Positions 1-9,918 of a stretch of 64,000 bases of DNA are shown in pieces; position 1 is the first letter of the stretch; every line of letters begins with the position of its first letter. The DNA is from Algoriphagus algorifonticola. GTDB lineage: Bacteria; Bacteroidota; Bacteroidia; Cytophagales; Cyclobacteriaceae. Location: contig NZ_VLOG01000055.1 in the NCBI RefSeq assembly GCF_007655305.1, forward strand, positions 94,232-158,231. The letters run 5' to 3'. The notes below the pieces were generated by a model, which was not told the origin of the DNA, made no database searches, and worked only from the letters and a program-made list of their open reading frames with translations. Position numbers and translations under genes: made by a program.

Positions 1-2472
1 TCTGAAAAGGAGGATTTAACGATAGACGGATCACAGCTCAATGAGGATGGCTACAAGCTTTTTTCTACTTTTTTGGCAGATGAACTTTTCGGAAAAGAAA
101 AAAGAAAGGCTGAACAACATCTCGCTGAAATTCATATAGCAGTAATGGAGAAAAATTGGTTATGGCACAATGACTATAAAATACCTAATGGGGTTCACGT
201 ATTCGGACGTCGTTATGACCCTTTTGGCCCGGATAATTATCCCTATGAACTGGAGAAAATCAGGCAAATGACTGCTAATCGCGACTCCGCAATTTGGGAT
301 GCCAACCTGGGGAAAAACTATGATCTGGCAGCAGCAGATGCAAGAACCCGCTCTCTTCCCGAGGTGGAAACCAATTACAATCCTCAGGCCAATGGGAGTT
401 TGGAGTATAAATATGGTGAAGAGGCGCTAAAAGGTTTACAAGTCGCTGAAGGGTATAAAATCGAATTATTTGCTTCAGAAGAGGATTTCCCGGACTTAGC
501 CAACCCTGTCCAAATTTCATTTGACAATAAAGGCAGACTTTGGGTAGCTACAATGCCAAGTTACCCCCACTACAAACCTGGCGATCCCAAGCCAAAGGAT
601 AAGCTGATCATCTTGGAGGACACAGACGGAGATGGAAAAGCGGATAAACAAACCGTCTTCGCCGAAGATCTACATTTACCGGTAGGTTTTGAGCTGGCTG
701 CGGAAGGGGTCTATGTGTCCCAGCTTCCAAATTTAGTTTTATTGCAAGACACTAATGGAGATGATCAAGCTGATAAAAAGACCATTCTACTTTCAGGCTT
801 TGATGATCATGATACCCATCATGCGATTTCAGCCTACACTACTGATGAATCAGGAGCTATTTACATGGCTGAGGGCGTATTTTTGCATACCAATGTTGAA
901 ACTTCTTATGGACCTGTAAGAGCAACCAATGGAGGTTTTTATCGCTACGAACCCAAAAGACATAAACTTGAAAGAGTGAACCAGGTTCCCATTCCCAATC
1001 CTTGGGGGATAGCCTTTGATGATTGGGGACAAAATTTTTATCTAGAAACTTCGGGTCCCAACCTCAACTGGATGCTTCCCGGGTCCACGCTTCCCCGCTA
1101 TGGCAATAATAACTTCAAGGGACCAAATCTGATTGAGCAGGAGCAAATGGTCAGACCTACCTCAGGATTGGAATTTGTTTCCAGCAGGCATTTTCCGGAT
1201 GAGGTTCAGGGAGATATTTTATTAAATAATACCATAGGATTTTTGGGAACCAAGCAGCATCAAATTGTAGAGGATTCGGTGGGTTTCCATGCCGAATACC
1301 GACAGGATCTGGTCAGTTCCACAGATAGAAATTTCAGGCCAGTCGATCTGGAATTTGCTCCGGATGGATCACTTTACATTGTGGATTGGCATAATATCCT
1401 GATTGGACATATGCAGCACAATGCCCGTGACCCACTCAGAGACCATGTACATGGTAGAATTTATCGGGTTACCTACCCTTCCAGACCCTTGGTTACTCCC
1501 GCAAAAATAGACGGAGCAGAAATTCCTGAACTTTTGGAAAATTTAAAATTGCCTGAATACAGAACCCGCTACAGAACCCGTAGAGAGTTGAGAGGAAGGG
1601 ATCCAAAGAAAGTCAGTGAGGCTGTTGTTGACTGGGTTAAAAACTTGGATAAAAATGACCCAAATTTTGAGCATCATAGATTGGAAGCGCTGTGGGTAAC
1701 TTGGGGAATAAATCAGGTGAATCAATCCTTATTAAGTGATTTATTAAAGTCTGAAGACCATAAGGTAAGAGCTGCTGCCACCAGGGTGCTTCGGTATACC
1801 GGGCATCAGGTGGAAAATCAAGCTGATTTCTTGATGCAGGCTGTGAAAGACCCACATGGTAGGGTAAGAATGGAAGCAGTAGCTGCAGCTTCCTGGTTAC
1901 CGAGGGAGAAAGGCTTACCGATTTTAGCTGAGGCAGAAAATCAACCCAAGGATAATACCTGGATTCCGAGAACTTTGGAAACAGCCGTGGCACATATCAA
2001 TGGACTCTCTGTTGCTCAAAAGAAAGAAGAAGACATCAAGTCCTCTCTGACAGGTTCAGATCGGGAATTATTTGTCTTGGGAAAGGAAATCTATGCTAGA
2101 GAGGGATTTTGTGCTACTTGTCATCAATTGGATGGCAATGGTTTGACTGCCTCGCAGTTTCCTCCACTCAAGGGAACTCCATGGGTAACCGGAAGTGAGG
2201 AGCGTCTAATCAAAATCGTTTTGAAAGGGATTATGGGCCCTATTGAGGTAGCGGGAAGACAATATCCTGGTCAGGTTCCTATGACACCTTATGAGGGAAT
2301 GTTGGATGATACAGAGGTTGCTGCGGTATTAACTTATGTGAGAAATTCTTTCGGAAATCAAGCTTCTCCTATTTCCCCTGAGTTGGTAAAGAAAGTAAGG
2401 CAGGAGGTTCTGGATAAGAAAGGGTTCTGGAATGCAGAAGAATTACTGCGAATGCATCCCATGGAGAAATAA
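1..2472 (+). CDS. PVC-type membrane-bound dehydrogenase with C-terminal cytochrome c domain (5' end outside window)
   Basis: The reading frame is open from base 1, so the N-terminus lies upstream; the first in-window TTG is not a credible start. The visible part has a six-bladed NHL/sorbosone-dehydrogenase-like propeller, with motifs such as GRLWVATMPSYPHY and a DTDGDGKAD calcium-type loop near nt 600-670. A HEAT-like helical stretch follows (about nt 1550-2030). A C-terminal class I cytochrome c domain carries the haem motif CATCH at nt 2109-2123 and a likely axial Met in VPMTPYEGM. Proteins of this architecture are exported redox enzymes thought to oxidise sugars or related compounds, with electrons passed to the c-haem; the substrate cannot be read from sequence. 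An SDR gene follows 9 bp downstream. The family is clear; the specific function is unknown. Confidence 0.85.
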   Translation, partial: SEKEDLTIDGSQLNEDGYKLFSTFLADELFGKEKRKAEQHLAEIHIAVMEKNWLWHNDYKIPNGVHVFGRRYDPFGPDNYPYELEKIRQMTANRDSAIWDANLGKNYDLAAADARTRSLPEVETNYNPQANGSLEYKYGEEALKGLQVAEGYKIELFASEEDFPDLANPVQISFDNKGRLWVATMPSYPHYKPGDPKPKDKLIILEDTDGDGKADKQTVFAEDLHLPVGFELAAEGVYVSQLPNLVLLQDTNGDDQADKKTILLSGFDDHDTHHAISAYTTDESGAIYMAEGVFLHTNVETSYGPVRATNGGFYRYEPKRHKLERVNQVPIPNPWGIAFDDWGQNFYLETSGPNLNWMLPGSTLPRYGNNNFKGPNLIEQEQMVRPTSGLEFVSSRHFPDEVQGDILLNNTIGFLGTKQHQIVEDSVGFHAEYRQDLVSSTDRNFRPVDLEFAPDGSLYIVDWHNILIGHMQHNARDPLRDHVHGRIYRVTYPSRPLVTPAKIDGAEIPELLENLKLPEYRTRYRTRRELRGRDPKKVSEAVVDWVKNLDKNDPNFEHHRLEALWVTWGINQVNQSLLSDLLKSEDHKVRAAATRVLRYTGHQVENQADFLMQAVKDPHGRVRMEAVAAASWLPREKGLPILAEAENQPKDNTWIPRTLETAVAHINGLSVAQKKEEDIKSSLTGSDRELFVLGKEIYAREGFCATCHQLDGNGLTASQFPPLKGTPWVTGSEERLIKIVLKGIMGPIEVAGRQYPGQVPMTPYEGMLDDTEVAAVLTYVRNSFGNQASPISPELVKKVRQEVLDKKGFWNAEELLRMHPMEK

Positions 2473-2481
2473 AGAAATGTT

Positions 2482-3207
2482 ATGGCTAAGATATTTATAA
2501 CAGGATCCTCCGATGGCTTGGGTAAACTAGCCGCTGAAAAATTGATTCAATCAGGGCATACTGTCTTTCTTCATGCCAGAAATACCGAGAAGAAAGAAGT
2601 TCTTGCCGGACAAATTACGGAGGCAGCTGATATTCTGGTTGGTGATTTATCAAAGATGGAGGAAGTAAAAAGTCTTGCTGATCAAGTCAACGCATATGGA
2701 AAAATGGATGCAATCATTCATAACGCCGGAGTTTACTCTGCCGATTCGCCAACACTTTTTCAGGTAAATGTTTTAGCTCCTTATACACTTACCGCACTCG
2801 TTAAACTCCCAAAAAGGCTCATATATCTCAGTTCAGGAATGCATCTAGGTGGCAGACCAATTTACAGAAAAGAGGATTTACCTTCCATCAATTACTCTGA
2901 CACTAAGCTAATGGTGAGCACTTTGGCTGCTGCTTTGGCAAAGCGCTATCCAAATACACTTTCTAATTCTGTTGATCCCGGCTGGGTTCCAACCAAAATG
3001 GGCGGTAAAAATGCTACTGACGACCTTCAAAAAGGAATGGAGACCCAGGTTTGGTTGGCAGAGAGTCAGGAAAAAGAAGCAATGACTTCGGGGCATTATT
3101 TTTTTCATAAACGAATAAAACCTTGTCATGAGGCTGTAAACGATCCCATTTACCAAGAGCGATTGTTAGGCCTTTGTGAAAGCGTTACGGGAATAAAATT
3201 TAAATAG
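2482..3207 (+). CDS. SDR-family NAD(P)-dependent oxidoreductase
   Basis: A 241-aa short-chain dehydrogenase. The N-terminal cofactor motif is FITGSSDGLG (TGxxxGxG type), the central motif is HNAG (about residue 79), and a catalytic-type YSDTK (YxxxK) lies near residue 140. The R-rich patch after strand 2 (HARN) favours NADP(H). It is a Rossmann-fold cytosolic enzyme with no signal peptide. The ATG lies 9 bp after the stop of the cytochrome/dehydrogenase gene, so the two may be co-transcribed. The substrate is not predictable. Confidence 0.85.
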   Translation: MAKIFITGSSDGLGKLAAEKLIQSGHTVFLHARNTEKKEVLAGQITEAADILVGDLSKMEEVKSLADQVNAYGKMDAIIHNAGVYSADSPTLFQVNVLAPYTLTALVKLPKRLIYLSSGMHLGGRPIYRKEDLPSINYSDTKLMVSTLAAALAKRYPNTLSNSVDPGWVPTKMGGKNATDDLQKGMETQVWLAESQEKEAMTSGHYFFHKRIKPCHEAVNDPIYQERLLGLCESVTGIKFK

Positions 3208-3321
3208 ACCAGAAACACTTTTAATTGCCGGTAATTTATTAGAGCTCAAATAGTTTTGAGTGACTCAACCCTCTTGTGTTTTTACCTATCTTATTCTTAT
3301 TTAAAATTAATCTAATTAACC

Positions 3322-3352
3322 TTTGATTTTTTATTTCGAGCCCCTACTTTTG
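3322..3352 (+). promoter_or_regulatory. Bacteroidota-type promoter for the DUF4856-imelysin-HTTM-TonB operon
   Basis: TTTG at 3322-3325 and TACTTTTG at 3345-3352 (TAnnTTTG) are separated by 19 bp, matching the Bacteroidota housekeeping consensus. The predicted transcript would start near 3360, about 40 bp before the ATG at 3401. The sequence just after it (about 3359-3381) contains TCTAAATAA, which resembles half of a Fur-type box with a weak partner half. A repressor site there is only a suggestion. Confidence 0.6.
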
Positions 3353-3400
3353 TCGGGTAATTAAAATCAGTCTAAATAAAAGGTAGCATCACCAACTAGT

Positions 3401-4540
3401 ATGAAATTCAAAAAACTACTATTTGTTTCCCTTCTGGCTCCATTTTTCGCTTGTGAAAGCACCAATGAAGAGCCAAGTATCCTTATCCCTAATACATACA
3501 GCTTTGAGCGCAACGGCTCTTCTACAGTAAGCTATCAAGGTCAAACTGATCGTTTGAACATGACTACTGAAATCAAGAACTACATCTCTTCTGCTAATGA
3601 TGGTTCTGAAATCTCGCTTACGAAGCTGTTGAACATGTATTCAAATACCAACAGCCCTTTTGAAAGCAGCGAATTGAATGCTTCCAGCAAAAAACTAGAA
3701 GATAAAACCAATCCTGCGGAGGTTAATTTCATCAAATCTGTCTTAAGTGAAGCTGCATCTACAAGTGCCAAAATGGCTCAAAATAGAACTACAGCTTCAG
3801 ACGGAGTAGCAGGTTTGATTGAAAGAGGCAATTCCGGAAATTTCATCTTGGTGAATGAAAAAGGATGGGAATTCAAGGAGATGTTTGAAAAAGGCGTGAT
3901 GGGCTCGATATTCTATGACCAAATCATGAATGTCTACCTTTCTGAATCTAAAATTGGCAACAATGTGGAGAATACCCTTTTAGTAGAAGGTAAAAACTAC
4001 ACAGCAATGGAGCATCACTGGGATGAAGCGTTTGGATACTGGGGTGTACCAAGAGATTTCCCATCAGGGGATCCCGTATTGCAGGATAGCGAAAACATCT
4101 TCTGGGCCAAGTATACCAATGGCAGAGACGCAGCTCTGAATGTAAATGAGCCATTAATGAAAGCCTACATCACCGGACGTGCTGCAATTGTCGCAAAAGA
4201 CTATGCTTTGAGAGACACCCAAAAGCAAAGAATCATCGAACTGCATGAATTAGTAACTGCCGCAACTACAGTTCACTATATCAACAGAACCATGAACTCC
4301 CTGAGTACTGGCGATATCGGCAATATGCTTCACTTACTTTCTGAAACATATGGTTTTGTGAAAGCTATCCAATATAGCCCAATGAAGAAATTGACTAACC
4401 AGGAAATCAATGACATCCTTACAAAAGATTTCGGTGAAGGAGGCAACTTCTGGAAAGTAACTATGGAAGGTCTAAATAGAGCAAAAGAAAGATTAAGCAA
4501 TGCTTATCCTGAACTAAACCCAATCAAAGATGTCCTTTAA
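3401..4540 (+). CDS. DUF4856 domain lipoprotein (metal/iron-uptake locus)
   Basis: A 379-aa protein with a lipoprotein signal (hydrophobic stretch ending in FFAC, Cys at residue 18), so probably an outer-membrane or periplasmic lipoprotein. The body matches DUF4856: an early SFERNGSSTV segment, then helical repeats with EHHWDEAFGYWG near residue 205, reminiscent of the imelysin helical-bundle fold. It is the first gene of a four-gene operon; its 3' end overlaps the next gene by 11 bp. Family members are repeatedly found beside imelysins and TonB receptors, implying a role in metal or haem handling. The biochemical function is unknown. Confidence 0.85.
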   Translation: MKFKKLLFVSLLAPFFACESTNEEPSILIPNTYSFERNGSSTVSYQGQTDRLNMTTEIKNYISSANDGSEISLTKLLNMYSNTNSPFESSELNASSKKLEDKTNPAEVNFIKSVLSEAASTSAKMAQNRTTASDGVAGLIERGNSGNFILVNEKGWEFKEMFEKGVMGSIFYDQIMNVYLSESKIGNNVENTLLVEGKNYTAMEHHWDEAFGYWGVPRDFPSGDPVLQDSENIFWAKYTNGRDAALNVNEPLMKAYITGRAAIVAKDYALRDTQKQRIIELHELVTAATTVHYINRTMNSLSTGDIGNMLHLLSETYGFVKAIQYSPMKKLTNQEINDILTKDFGEGGNFWKVTMEGLNRAKERLSNAYPELNPIKDVL

Positions 4541-5663
4541 AATCAATATTAAAGAACTTTCTATGTTAACAGCAGGCCTTTTGGTCATGCTGTTTTCTTG
4601 CGTTGACTCAACTGAAGAAACCAAAGTTCAGATTGACAGAAAGCCTCTTCTGGAAAACTTGGCGGACCAGGTAATTATACCAGGTTATACCCAGTTGAAT
4701 ACTGAGGTGACTGCGATGAATTCTAGCATTACGACATTTTTGAATGAACCTAGCCCGTCTACCTTAAGCAATGCTAGATCTGCATTTATAAAAGCCTATG
4801 TAGCCTGGCAGAAAGTTGAATTCTTTGATTTTGGACCAGCATTTGACCAGACCCTTCGTGCACAGGTCAACACTTTTCCAACAGATAATTTTGCAATAGA
4901 CAATGCTATCGCTACAGGCAATATCCAATTGCAATCTCTAAGCAACAACAACAAGAAGGGATTCCCCGCGATTGATTATTTGCTTTATGGAGAAAACAAA
5001 TCAGACGCGGACATCATTGCTGATTTCACAACCAATGCAAATGCCTCCACCCGAAAAGAGTATCTGAGAGCAAGCATTGAGGATATGCAAACCTTAGTAT
5101 CTAGAGTTTCTGTGGCTTGGAATTCAGGAGAAGGAAATTACCGTTCTACTTTTGTGGAGCGTACAGGAACTGATGTGGGTTCTTCTTTGGGTCAATTAAT
5201 CAATTCACTCTCCCAGTCTTTGGAGGTATTTACCAGAGATGCTAAGGTGGGAATTCCTTTGGGAAAAAGATCTCAAGGCATTTTAATTCCCAAAAATGCA
5301 GAAGCTTATTACAGTGGAAACAGCATGCTTTTGGCAAGATCCAATGTGCAGGGATACCTAGATGTTTTCAAAGGATCCAGAACTACAGAAGGAACTAACC
5401 CTCAAAGTCTTTTGGCATATCTCAATCAACTGAATGCTCAGTATAATGGAGGAAGCTTGTCAAGCGCTTTGGAGCAACAGTTCCAAAACAGCTTGAGCAA
5501 ATTGAATCAAATTTCTGATCCTTACAGCAGATCCATTGAAGCTCAGGCTAGCATAGCTAATGAGGCATATTTGGAACTTCAAAAAACAGTTGTGCTAGTC
5601 AAAGTTGATTTGGCTTCTGCCTTAGGCATTCTCATTTCCTATCAAGATAACGACGGAGATTAA
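4530..5663 (+). CDS. Imelysin-family lipoprotein (periplasmic metal-binding type)
   Basis: A 377-aa protein with a lipobox (MLFSC, Cys at about residue 25). Imelysin domain features include VAWQKVEFFDFGP and GFPAIDYLLYG, where the classical GxHxxE motif is replaced by GFPAIDY, as in many imelysin-like proteins. The fold is an all-helical bundle related to EfeO M75-type proteins. Family members sit in the envelope and take part in iron acquisition, and some have been called insulin-cleaving proteases; with the His/Glu motif absent, peptidase activity is doubtful here. It overlaps the DUF4856 gene and abuts the HTTM gene with zero spacing, indicating translational coupling. Confidence 0.88.
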   Translation: MSFKINIKELSMLTAGLLVMLFSCVDSTEETKVQIDRKPLLENLADQVIIPGYTQLNTEVTAMNSSITTFLNEPSPSTLSNARSAFIKAYVAWQKVEFFDFGPAFDQTLRAQVNTFPTDNFAIDNAIATGNIQLQSLSNNNKKGFPAIDYLLYGENKSDADIIADFTTNANASTRKEYLRASIEDMQTLVSRVSVAWNSGEGNYRSTFVERTGTDVGSSLGQLINSLSQSLEVFTRDAKVGIPLGKRSQGILIPKNAEAYYSGNSMLLARSNVQGYLDVFKGSRTTEGTNPQSLLAYLNQLNAQYNGGSLSSALEQQFQNSLSKLNQISDPYSRSIEAQASIANEAYLELQKTVVLVKVDLASALGILISYQDNDGD

Positions 5664-7001
5664 GTGCTCAATAGATTCCTGGCATTTCTAAACAAACCTT
5701 ACAGCATTGCACCCTTAAGTAATTTAAGGGTGCTTTTTGGCTTTTTAATGCTATGGAGTACCCTTCGATTTGTTTTTTATGGATGGATAGAAACCCAATA
5801 TAATGAGCCGATTTTCCATTTTTCCTATTTTGGTTTCGAATGGGTGAGCTATCCGGGCCCTACTTGGATGTATGTACTTTTTGGACTGATGATTCTATCC
5901 AGCATAGGCATCATGCTCGGTTTATTTTACAGAATCTCCGCTGTGATTTTCTTTCTGTCCTTCACTTATGTAGAGCTGATAGACTTGACCAATTACCTAA
6001 ACCACTATTATTTTGTCAGCTTACTGGCTTTTGTGATGATTTTTTTGCCTGCTCATAAAAGTTTCTCCATCGACTCTCTGAGAAATAAAAACAATTTGGC
6101 CACGCATGTTCCCTATGGATTCATATTCAGTGTCAAACTTCTCTTGGCGATTGTTTATTTCTATGCAGGTGTAGCCAAGCTCAATCATGAATGGCTTATA
6201 GAAGCGCTTCCATTGAAAATATGGTTAGCTCCTCATACTTCCCTCCCATTGATTGGGCCTTTCTTAGATGAACTCTGGGTAGCATACCTTTTCAGTTGGT
6301 TTGGTGCCATTTATGATTTAAGCATCCCCTTCTTTTTATTCTCCAAGAAATACAGAAGCTTGGCATTTTTGGCTGTTGTTGTCTTTCATATTACCACCTG
6401 GATTCTTTTCCCGATCGGCATGTTTCCTTTCATTATGATAGGCTTGACTACTGTATTTTTTAGTGCTGATACGCATGAAAAAATTCAAGCTTTCTTCAAG
6501 AAAGAAAAAGTTGTTATACAGGAGCAAATACTATATAAACCTCAGAATTTGAGTCTATTGACAGGTTTATTTTTTCTGTTTTTCAGCTTTCAGATTCTTT
6601 TCCCTTTCAGATATTTACTCTATCCCGGAAATCTTTTTTGGACTGAGCAAGGTTATAGATTTTCCTGGAGGGTGATGTTGATGGAAAAGGCTGGCTATGC
6701 CATCTTCCATGTGACAGATCCTGACACAGGCAGAAGCTGGGAACTCTACCCAAAGGACTATTTAAGTCCCATGCAAGAAAAACAGATGTCGACCCAACCG
6801 GATATGATTCTTCAGTTTGCGCACTTTCTGGAGGATAGCCTGAAAAAGCAAGGAATATCCAAGCCTGAAATTAGAGCTGAGGTGTATGTCTCTCTAAATG
6901 GAAGAGGCAGTCAGCTGTTTTTGGATCCTAATCAGGACCTAACCCAGATTAAAGATAGTTTCGCTCCCAAAAACTGGATTTTACCCCTTTCTAATCGATG
7001 A
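5664..7001 (+). CDS. HTTM-domain membrane protein (vitamin K-dependent carboxylase-like)
   Basis: A 445-aa polytopic membrane protein starting with GTG directly after the imelysin stop codon. The N-terminal two thirds have about 8 hydrophobic helices and typical HTTM features: NYLNHYYFVSLLAFVMIFLPAH near residue 112, AGVAKLNHEWL near 170, and HITTWILFPIGMFPFIM near 240. The C-terminal third is a soluble domain with ILFPFRYLLYPGN and WTEQGYRFSWRVMLMEK, as in gamma-glutamyl carboxylase-like bacterial proteins. The enzymatic role is unproven in bacteria. It overlaps the TonB receptor gene by 4 bp (ATGA), so it is co-translated with the uptake system. Confidence 0.88.
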   Translation: MLNRFLAFLNKPYSIAPLSNLRVLFGFLMLWSTLRFVFYGWIETQYNEPIFHFSYFGFEWVSYPGPTWMYVLFGLMILSSIGIMLGLFYRISAVIFFLSFTYVELIDLTNYLNHYYFVSLLAFVMIFLPAHKSFSIDSLRNKNNLATHVPYGFIFSVKLLLAIVYFYAGVAKLNHEWLIEALPLKIWLAPHTSLPLIGPFLDELWVAYLFSWFGAIYDLSIPFFLFSKKYRSLAFLAVVVFHITTWILFPIGMFPFIMIGLTTVFFSADTHEKIQAFFKKEKVVIQEQILYKPQNLSLLTGLFFLFFSFQILFPFRYLLYPGNLFWTEQGYRFSWRVMLMEKAGYAIFHVTDPDTGRSWELYPKDYLSPMQEKQMSTQPDMILQFAHFLEDSLKKQGISKPEIRAEVYVSLNGRGSQLFLDPNQDLTQIKDSFAPKNWILPLSNR

Positions 7002-9424
7002 AAAAAGTCTTCCTAAGTTTAGTTCTTATCCTATGCTGTCACCTTGCCATAAGCCAGGTAATCATCAGAGGATCGGTAAAAAGTGGCAAAGAAGGGATGC
7101 CCGGAGCCTTGGTTTATCTCAAAGAGACCAACTATCAAGCGATTACAAATGCTAGGGGAAATTATGAAATGGTTGGGGTTCCGACAGGAAATTATATGAT
7201 GGTAGTCTTTTTCACGGGCTTTGGTACCATTCAGGAAGAAATAGAAGTAAGAGCCGATCAACCAATTTTGAAAAAAGACTTTCAACTGGAAGAACTGAGC
7301 CAGGAACTGGAAAATGTAACTATCCAAGATGAACGCGTGAATACCTTTGGAGTCAGAAGACTTAATGCTATTGAAGGAGGTAATATTTTCGAAGGAAAGA
7401 AAAATGAGGTAATAGAACTGAAGGATCTGGCTCTCAACCTCGCAACTAACAACAGCCGGCAGACTTATAACAAAGTACCGGGACTGAATATCTACGAAAA
7501 CGATGGGGCGGGATTACAATTGGGCATTGGAGCAAGAGGCTTGGATCCAAATAGAACTTCCCATTTCAATGTAAGACAAAACGGCTATGATATCAGCGCC
7601 GATGCCTTGGGCTATCCTGAAAGCTATTACACACCTTCATTGGAAGGCGTAGAACGCATAGAAGTGGTAAGAGGAGCAGCCTCCTTGCAGTATGGAACTC
7701 AGTTTGGCGGCTTGCTGAATTTCCAGATGAAAAAAGGAAATCCGGAGAAAAACGCGGAAGTCACTCTCCGAAATACTGTGGGTTCATTTGGTTTTTTCAA
7801 TACCTTTTCCAGTTTTGGAGGACAAGTTGGAAAGCTCAATCATTATACTTTTTTCCAGTATAAAAGAGGAAATGGTTGGAGGCCCAATAGCGGATTTGAT
7901 TCCAAAGTGGCTTATACCTCATTGACTTTTGAGGCCAATGAAAATTTAAGTATAACGGGTCAATATACATTCATGAACTATCTGGCTCAGCAGCCTGGGG
8001 GCTTGACTGATGCCCTTTTTGAAGAAAATGCACGACAGTCTATTCGAGAAAGAAACTGGTTTCAGGTCAACTGGAACCTCTTTTCCCTTCTTGTAGATTA
8101 CAAGCTTTCATCAAAACTTCGATTCAACTGGAGAAATTTCGGATTGATCGGAGGAAGAGATGCCTTGGGAAATTTGGGAAGAATTGATCGGGTAGATACG
8201 GATGATGAGAGAAACTTATTTGTGGATAATTTTAAGAATTTCGGTTCTGAAGCTAGACTGATCTACAACTACCAAATTGGAAAGCAAGAACAGGCATTGC
8301 TGATCGGAGCAAGGTATTATCAGGGACTAACTCTTAGAAAACAGGGTTTGGGACCGGCAGGAAAAGAGGCTAATTTCAGATTTTTGAATCCCGGCGATCT
8401 GGAAGACTCTGACTATGAATTTCCGGGAAGAAATGTGGCGCTATTTGCAGAAAATGTATTCAACCTAAGTCCTAATTTCAGCATTACCCCTGGGCTGAGA
8501 TATGAGATGATACGAACCCAGGCCGAAGGTTATTATACCCAAACTACCAAGGTGCTGGATCCCCAAACAGGCTTTGCGGTAGACTCCACTTTTCAGGTAA
8601 ATGAATCCAGAATCAGAGACCGATCCTTTTTATTTGGCGGAATCGGACTCAGCTACAAAGGCATACCCAATCAGGAGATTTATGCGAATTTCTCCCAAAA
8701 TTACAGGTCCATTAATTTCAATGATATCCGGGTAAACAATCCCAATTTGGTGGTGGATGAAAATATTCAAGACGAAAGCGGGTACAACTTTGATTTAGGT
8801 ATTCGTGGGAATAAAGCCGATCTATTCAATTATGATGTCAGCTTATTTTATCTCCGGTACAATGACAGAATCGGTGCGGTATTGAAGACTGATCCAGAGA
8901 ATTTCAGGATTTTCAGATTTCGAACCAATGTAGCAGATGCCTACAGCGCAGGAATGGAGGCATTTGGAGAAGTTAATTTGATCAAGGCTTTGGGCTATGA
9001 TAAAAAGTATAAGATTTCTGTATTTTCTAATATTTCCCTGATTCAGGCAAGGTATCTCAACTCCGGTGAGTCAGGAGTCGAAGGCAATCAATTGGAGTTG
9101 GTTCCTCCGGTTATGATCAAACCTGGCCTTTCATTTAGCAGGGAGAAATTCAGAATGAGTTTTCAATACAATTATGTTCAGCAACATTTCACTGACGCCA
9201 CCAATGCTGTGCGAACTCCTTCTGCAGTGGAAGGCATCATCCCTTCATATCAGGTGATGGATTTAACTTTTCAATACCAAATCAAACGTCTGAAAATCGA
9301 AACCTCAGTGAATAACCTAAGTGATGAACGATATTTTACGAGGAGAGCAGCAGGTTATCCTGGTCCGGGCATTATCCCAGCCGATGGAAGATCCTTTTTT
9401 GTGGGTCTAGAATATGTTTTTTAA
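6998..9424 (+). CDS. TonB-dependent outer-membrane receptor (FecA-like)
   Basis: An 808-aa protein with a signal peptide (KKVFLSLVLILCCHLAISQ). It then has a carboxypeptidase-regulatory-like domain (about 20-105), a plug domain (about 130-240, with VPGLNIYENDGAGLQLGIGARG and VERIEVVRGAASLQYG) and a 22-strand type barrel ending in an aromatic residue (LEYVF). It imports a siderophore, iron citrate, haem or similar ligand across the outer membrane using TonB/ExbBD energy. The operon partners suggest a metal ligand. It is the last gene of the four-gene operon, with no obvious strong terminator after it. Confidence 0.92.
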   Translation: MKKVFLSLVLILCCHLAISQVIIRGSVKSGKEGMPGALVYLKETNYQAITNARGNYEMVGVPTGNYMMVVFFTGFGTIQEEIEVRADQPILKKDFQLEELSQELENVTIQDERVNTFGVRRLNAIEGGNIFEGKKNEVIELKDLALNLATNNSRQTYNKVPGLNIYENDGAGLQLGIGARGLDPNRTSHFNVRQNGYDISADALGYPESYYTPSLEGVERIEVVRGAASLQYGTQFGGLLNFQMKKGNPEKNAEVTLRNTVGSFGFFNTFSSFGGQVGKLNHYTFFQYKRGNGWRPNSGFDSKVAYTSLTFEANENLSITGQYTFMNYLAQQPGGLTDALFEENARQSIRERNWFQVNWNLFSLLVDYKLSSKLRFNWRNFGLIGGRDALGNLGRIDRVDTDDERNLFVDNFKNFGSEARLIYNYQIGKQEQALLIGARYYQGLTLRKQGLGPAGKEANFRFLNPGDLEDSDYEFPGRNVALFAENVFNLSPNFSITPGLRYEMIRTQAEGYYTQTTKVLDPQTGFAVDSTFQVNESRIRDRSFLFGGIGLSYKGIPNQEIYANFSQNYRSINFNDIRVNNPNLVVDENIQDESGYNFDLGIRGNKADLFNYDVSLFYLRYNDRIGAVLKTDPENFRIFRFRTNVADAYSAGMEAFGEVNLIKALGYDKKYKISVFSNISLIQARYLNSGESGVEGNQLELVPPVMIKPGLSFSREKFRMSFQYNYVQQHFTDATNAVRTPSAVEGIIPSYQVMDLTFQYQIKRLKIETSVNNLSDERYFTRRAAGYPGPGIIPADGRSFFVGLEYVF

Positions 9425-9588
9425 AATTCTGATTATCGGCAATCATACCAGTTGCTGGATTTTCTTAGGCTAATTGGTTGGAAGACAGAAGACCGAATGA
9501 CCTCGCCTGAAAACCTGTTTCCACCAATCAATTTTTGATTTCCTGATGATCAGAAAAACTGCAACTTGCGAAAAAATCAATCCTATAT

Positions 9589-9918
9589 ATGCTAGACCAA
9601 CTGAAAAGTGCTCCAGATAAAATCCAGTTTTCCGAGGTTATTGAGTTTATCGAAAAGCACTATACTTTTACCCCCACCCGTTTTACCAATGGAAATGAAG
9701 TCAACGAAGCGGGGCAGAATAATGGAAGCTGTAAAATCCTTTCTTTTGCAAAAATGCAAGGATTATCCAAGGAAGAAACCCTTCAGCTTTTTGGAGATTA
9801 TTACAGAAAAGACGTTTTGTTGAACCCCAATGGAAAAGACCATCAAAACATCAGAAACTTTATGAATTCCGGTTGGGAAGGCGTGCAGTTTGATGGGGAG
9901 GTATTGGAGGAGAAGTAG
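9589..9918 (+). CDS. HopJ type III effector family protein
   Basis: A 109-aa protein matching the HopJ family: FIEKHYTFTPTRFTNG, then NNGSCKILSFAKMQGLSKEETLQLFGDYYR, and a C-terminal NFMNSGWEGVQFDG. Despite the name, the family is widespread in free-living bacteria without type III secretion and its function is unknown; this protein is small, cytosolic and without a signal peptide. It is a single gene in its own unit. Confidence 0.85.
   Translation: MLDQLKSAPDKIQFSEVIEFIEKHYTFTPTRFTNGNEVNEAGQNNGSCKILSFAKMQGLSKEETLQLFGDYYRKDVLLNPNGKDHQNIRNFMNSGWEGVQFDGEVLEEK

Noticed and set aside
1637..1993. 118-codon minus-strand frame inside the PVC-type dehydrogenase gene
   Set aside because: It lies antisense to a well-supported domain and has no family pattern or start signal.
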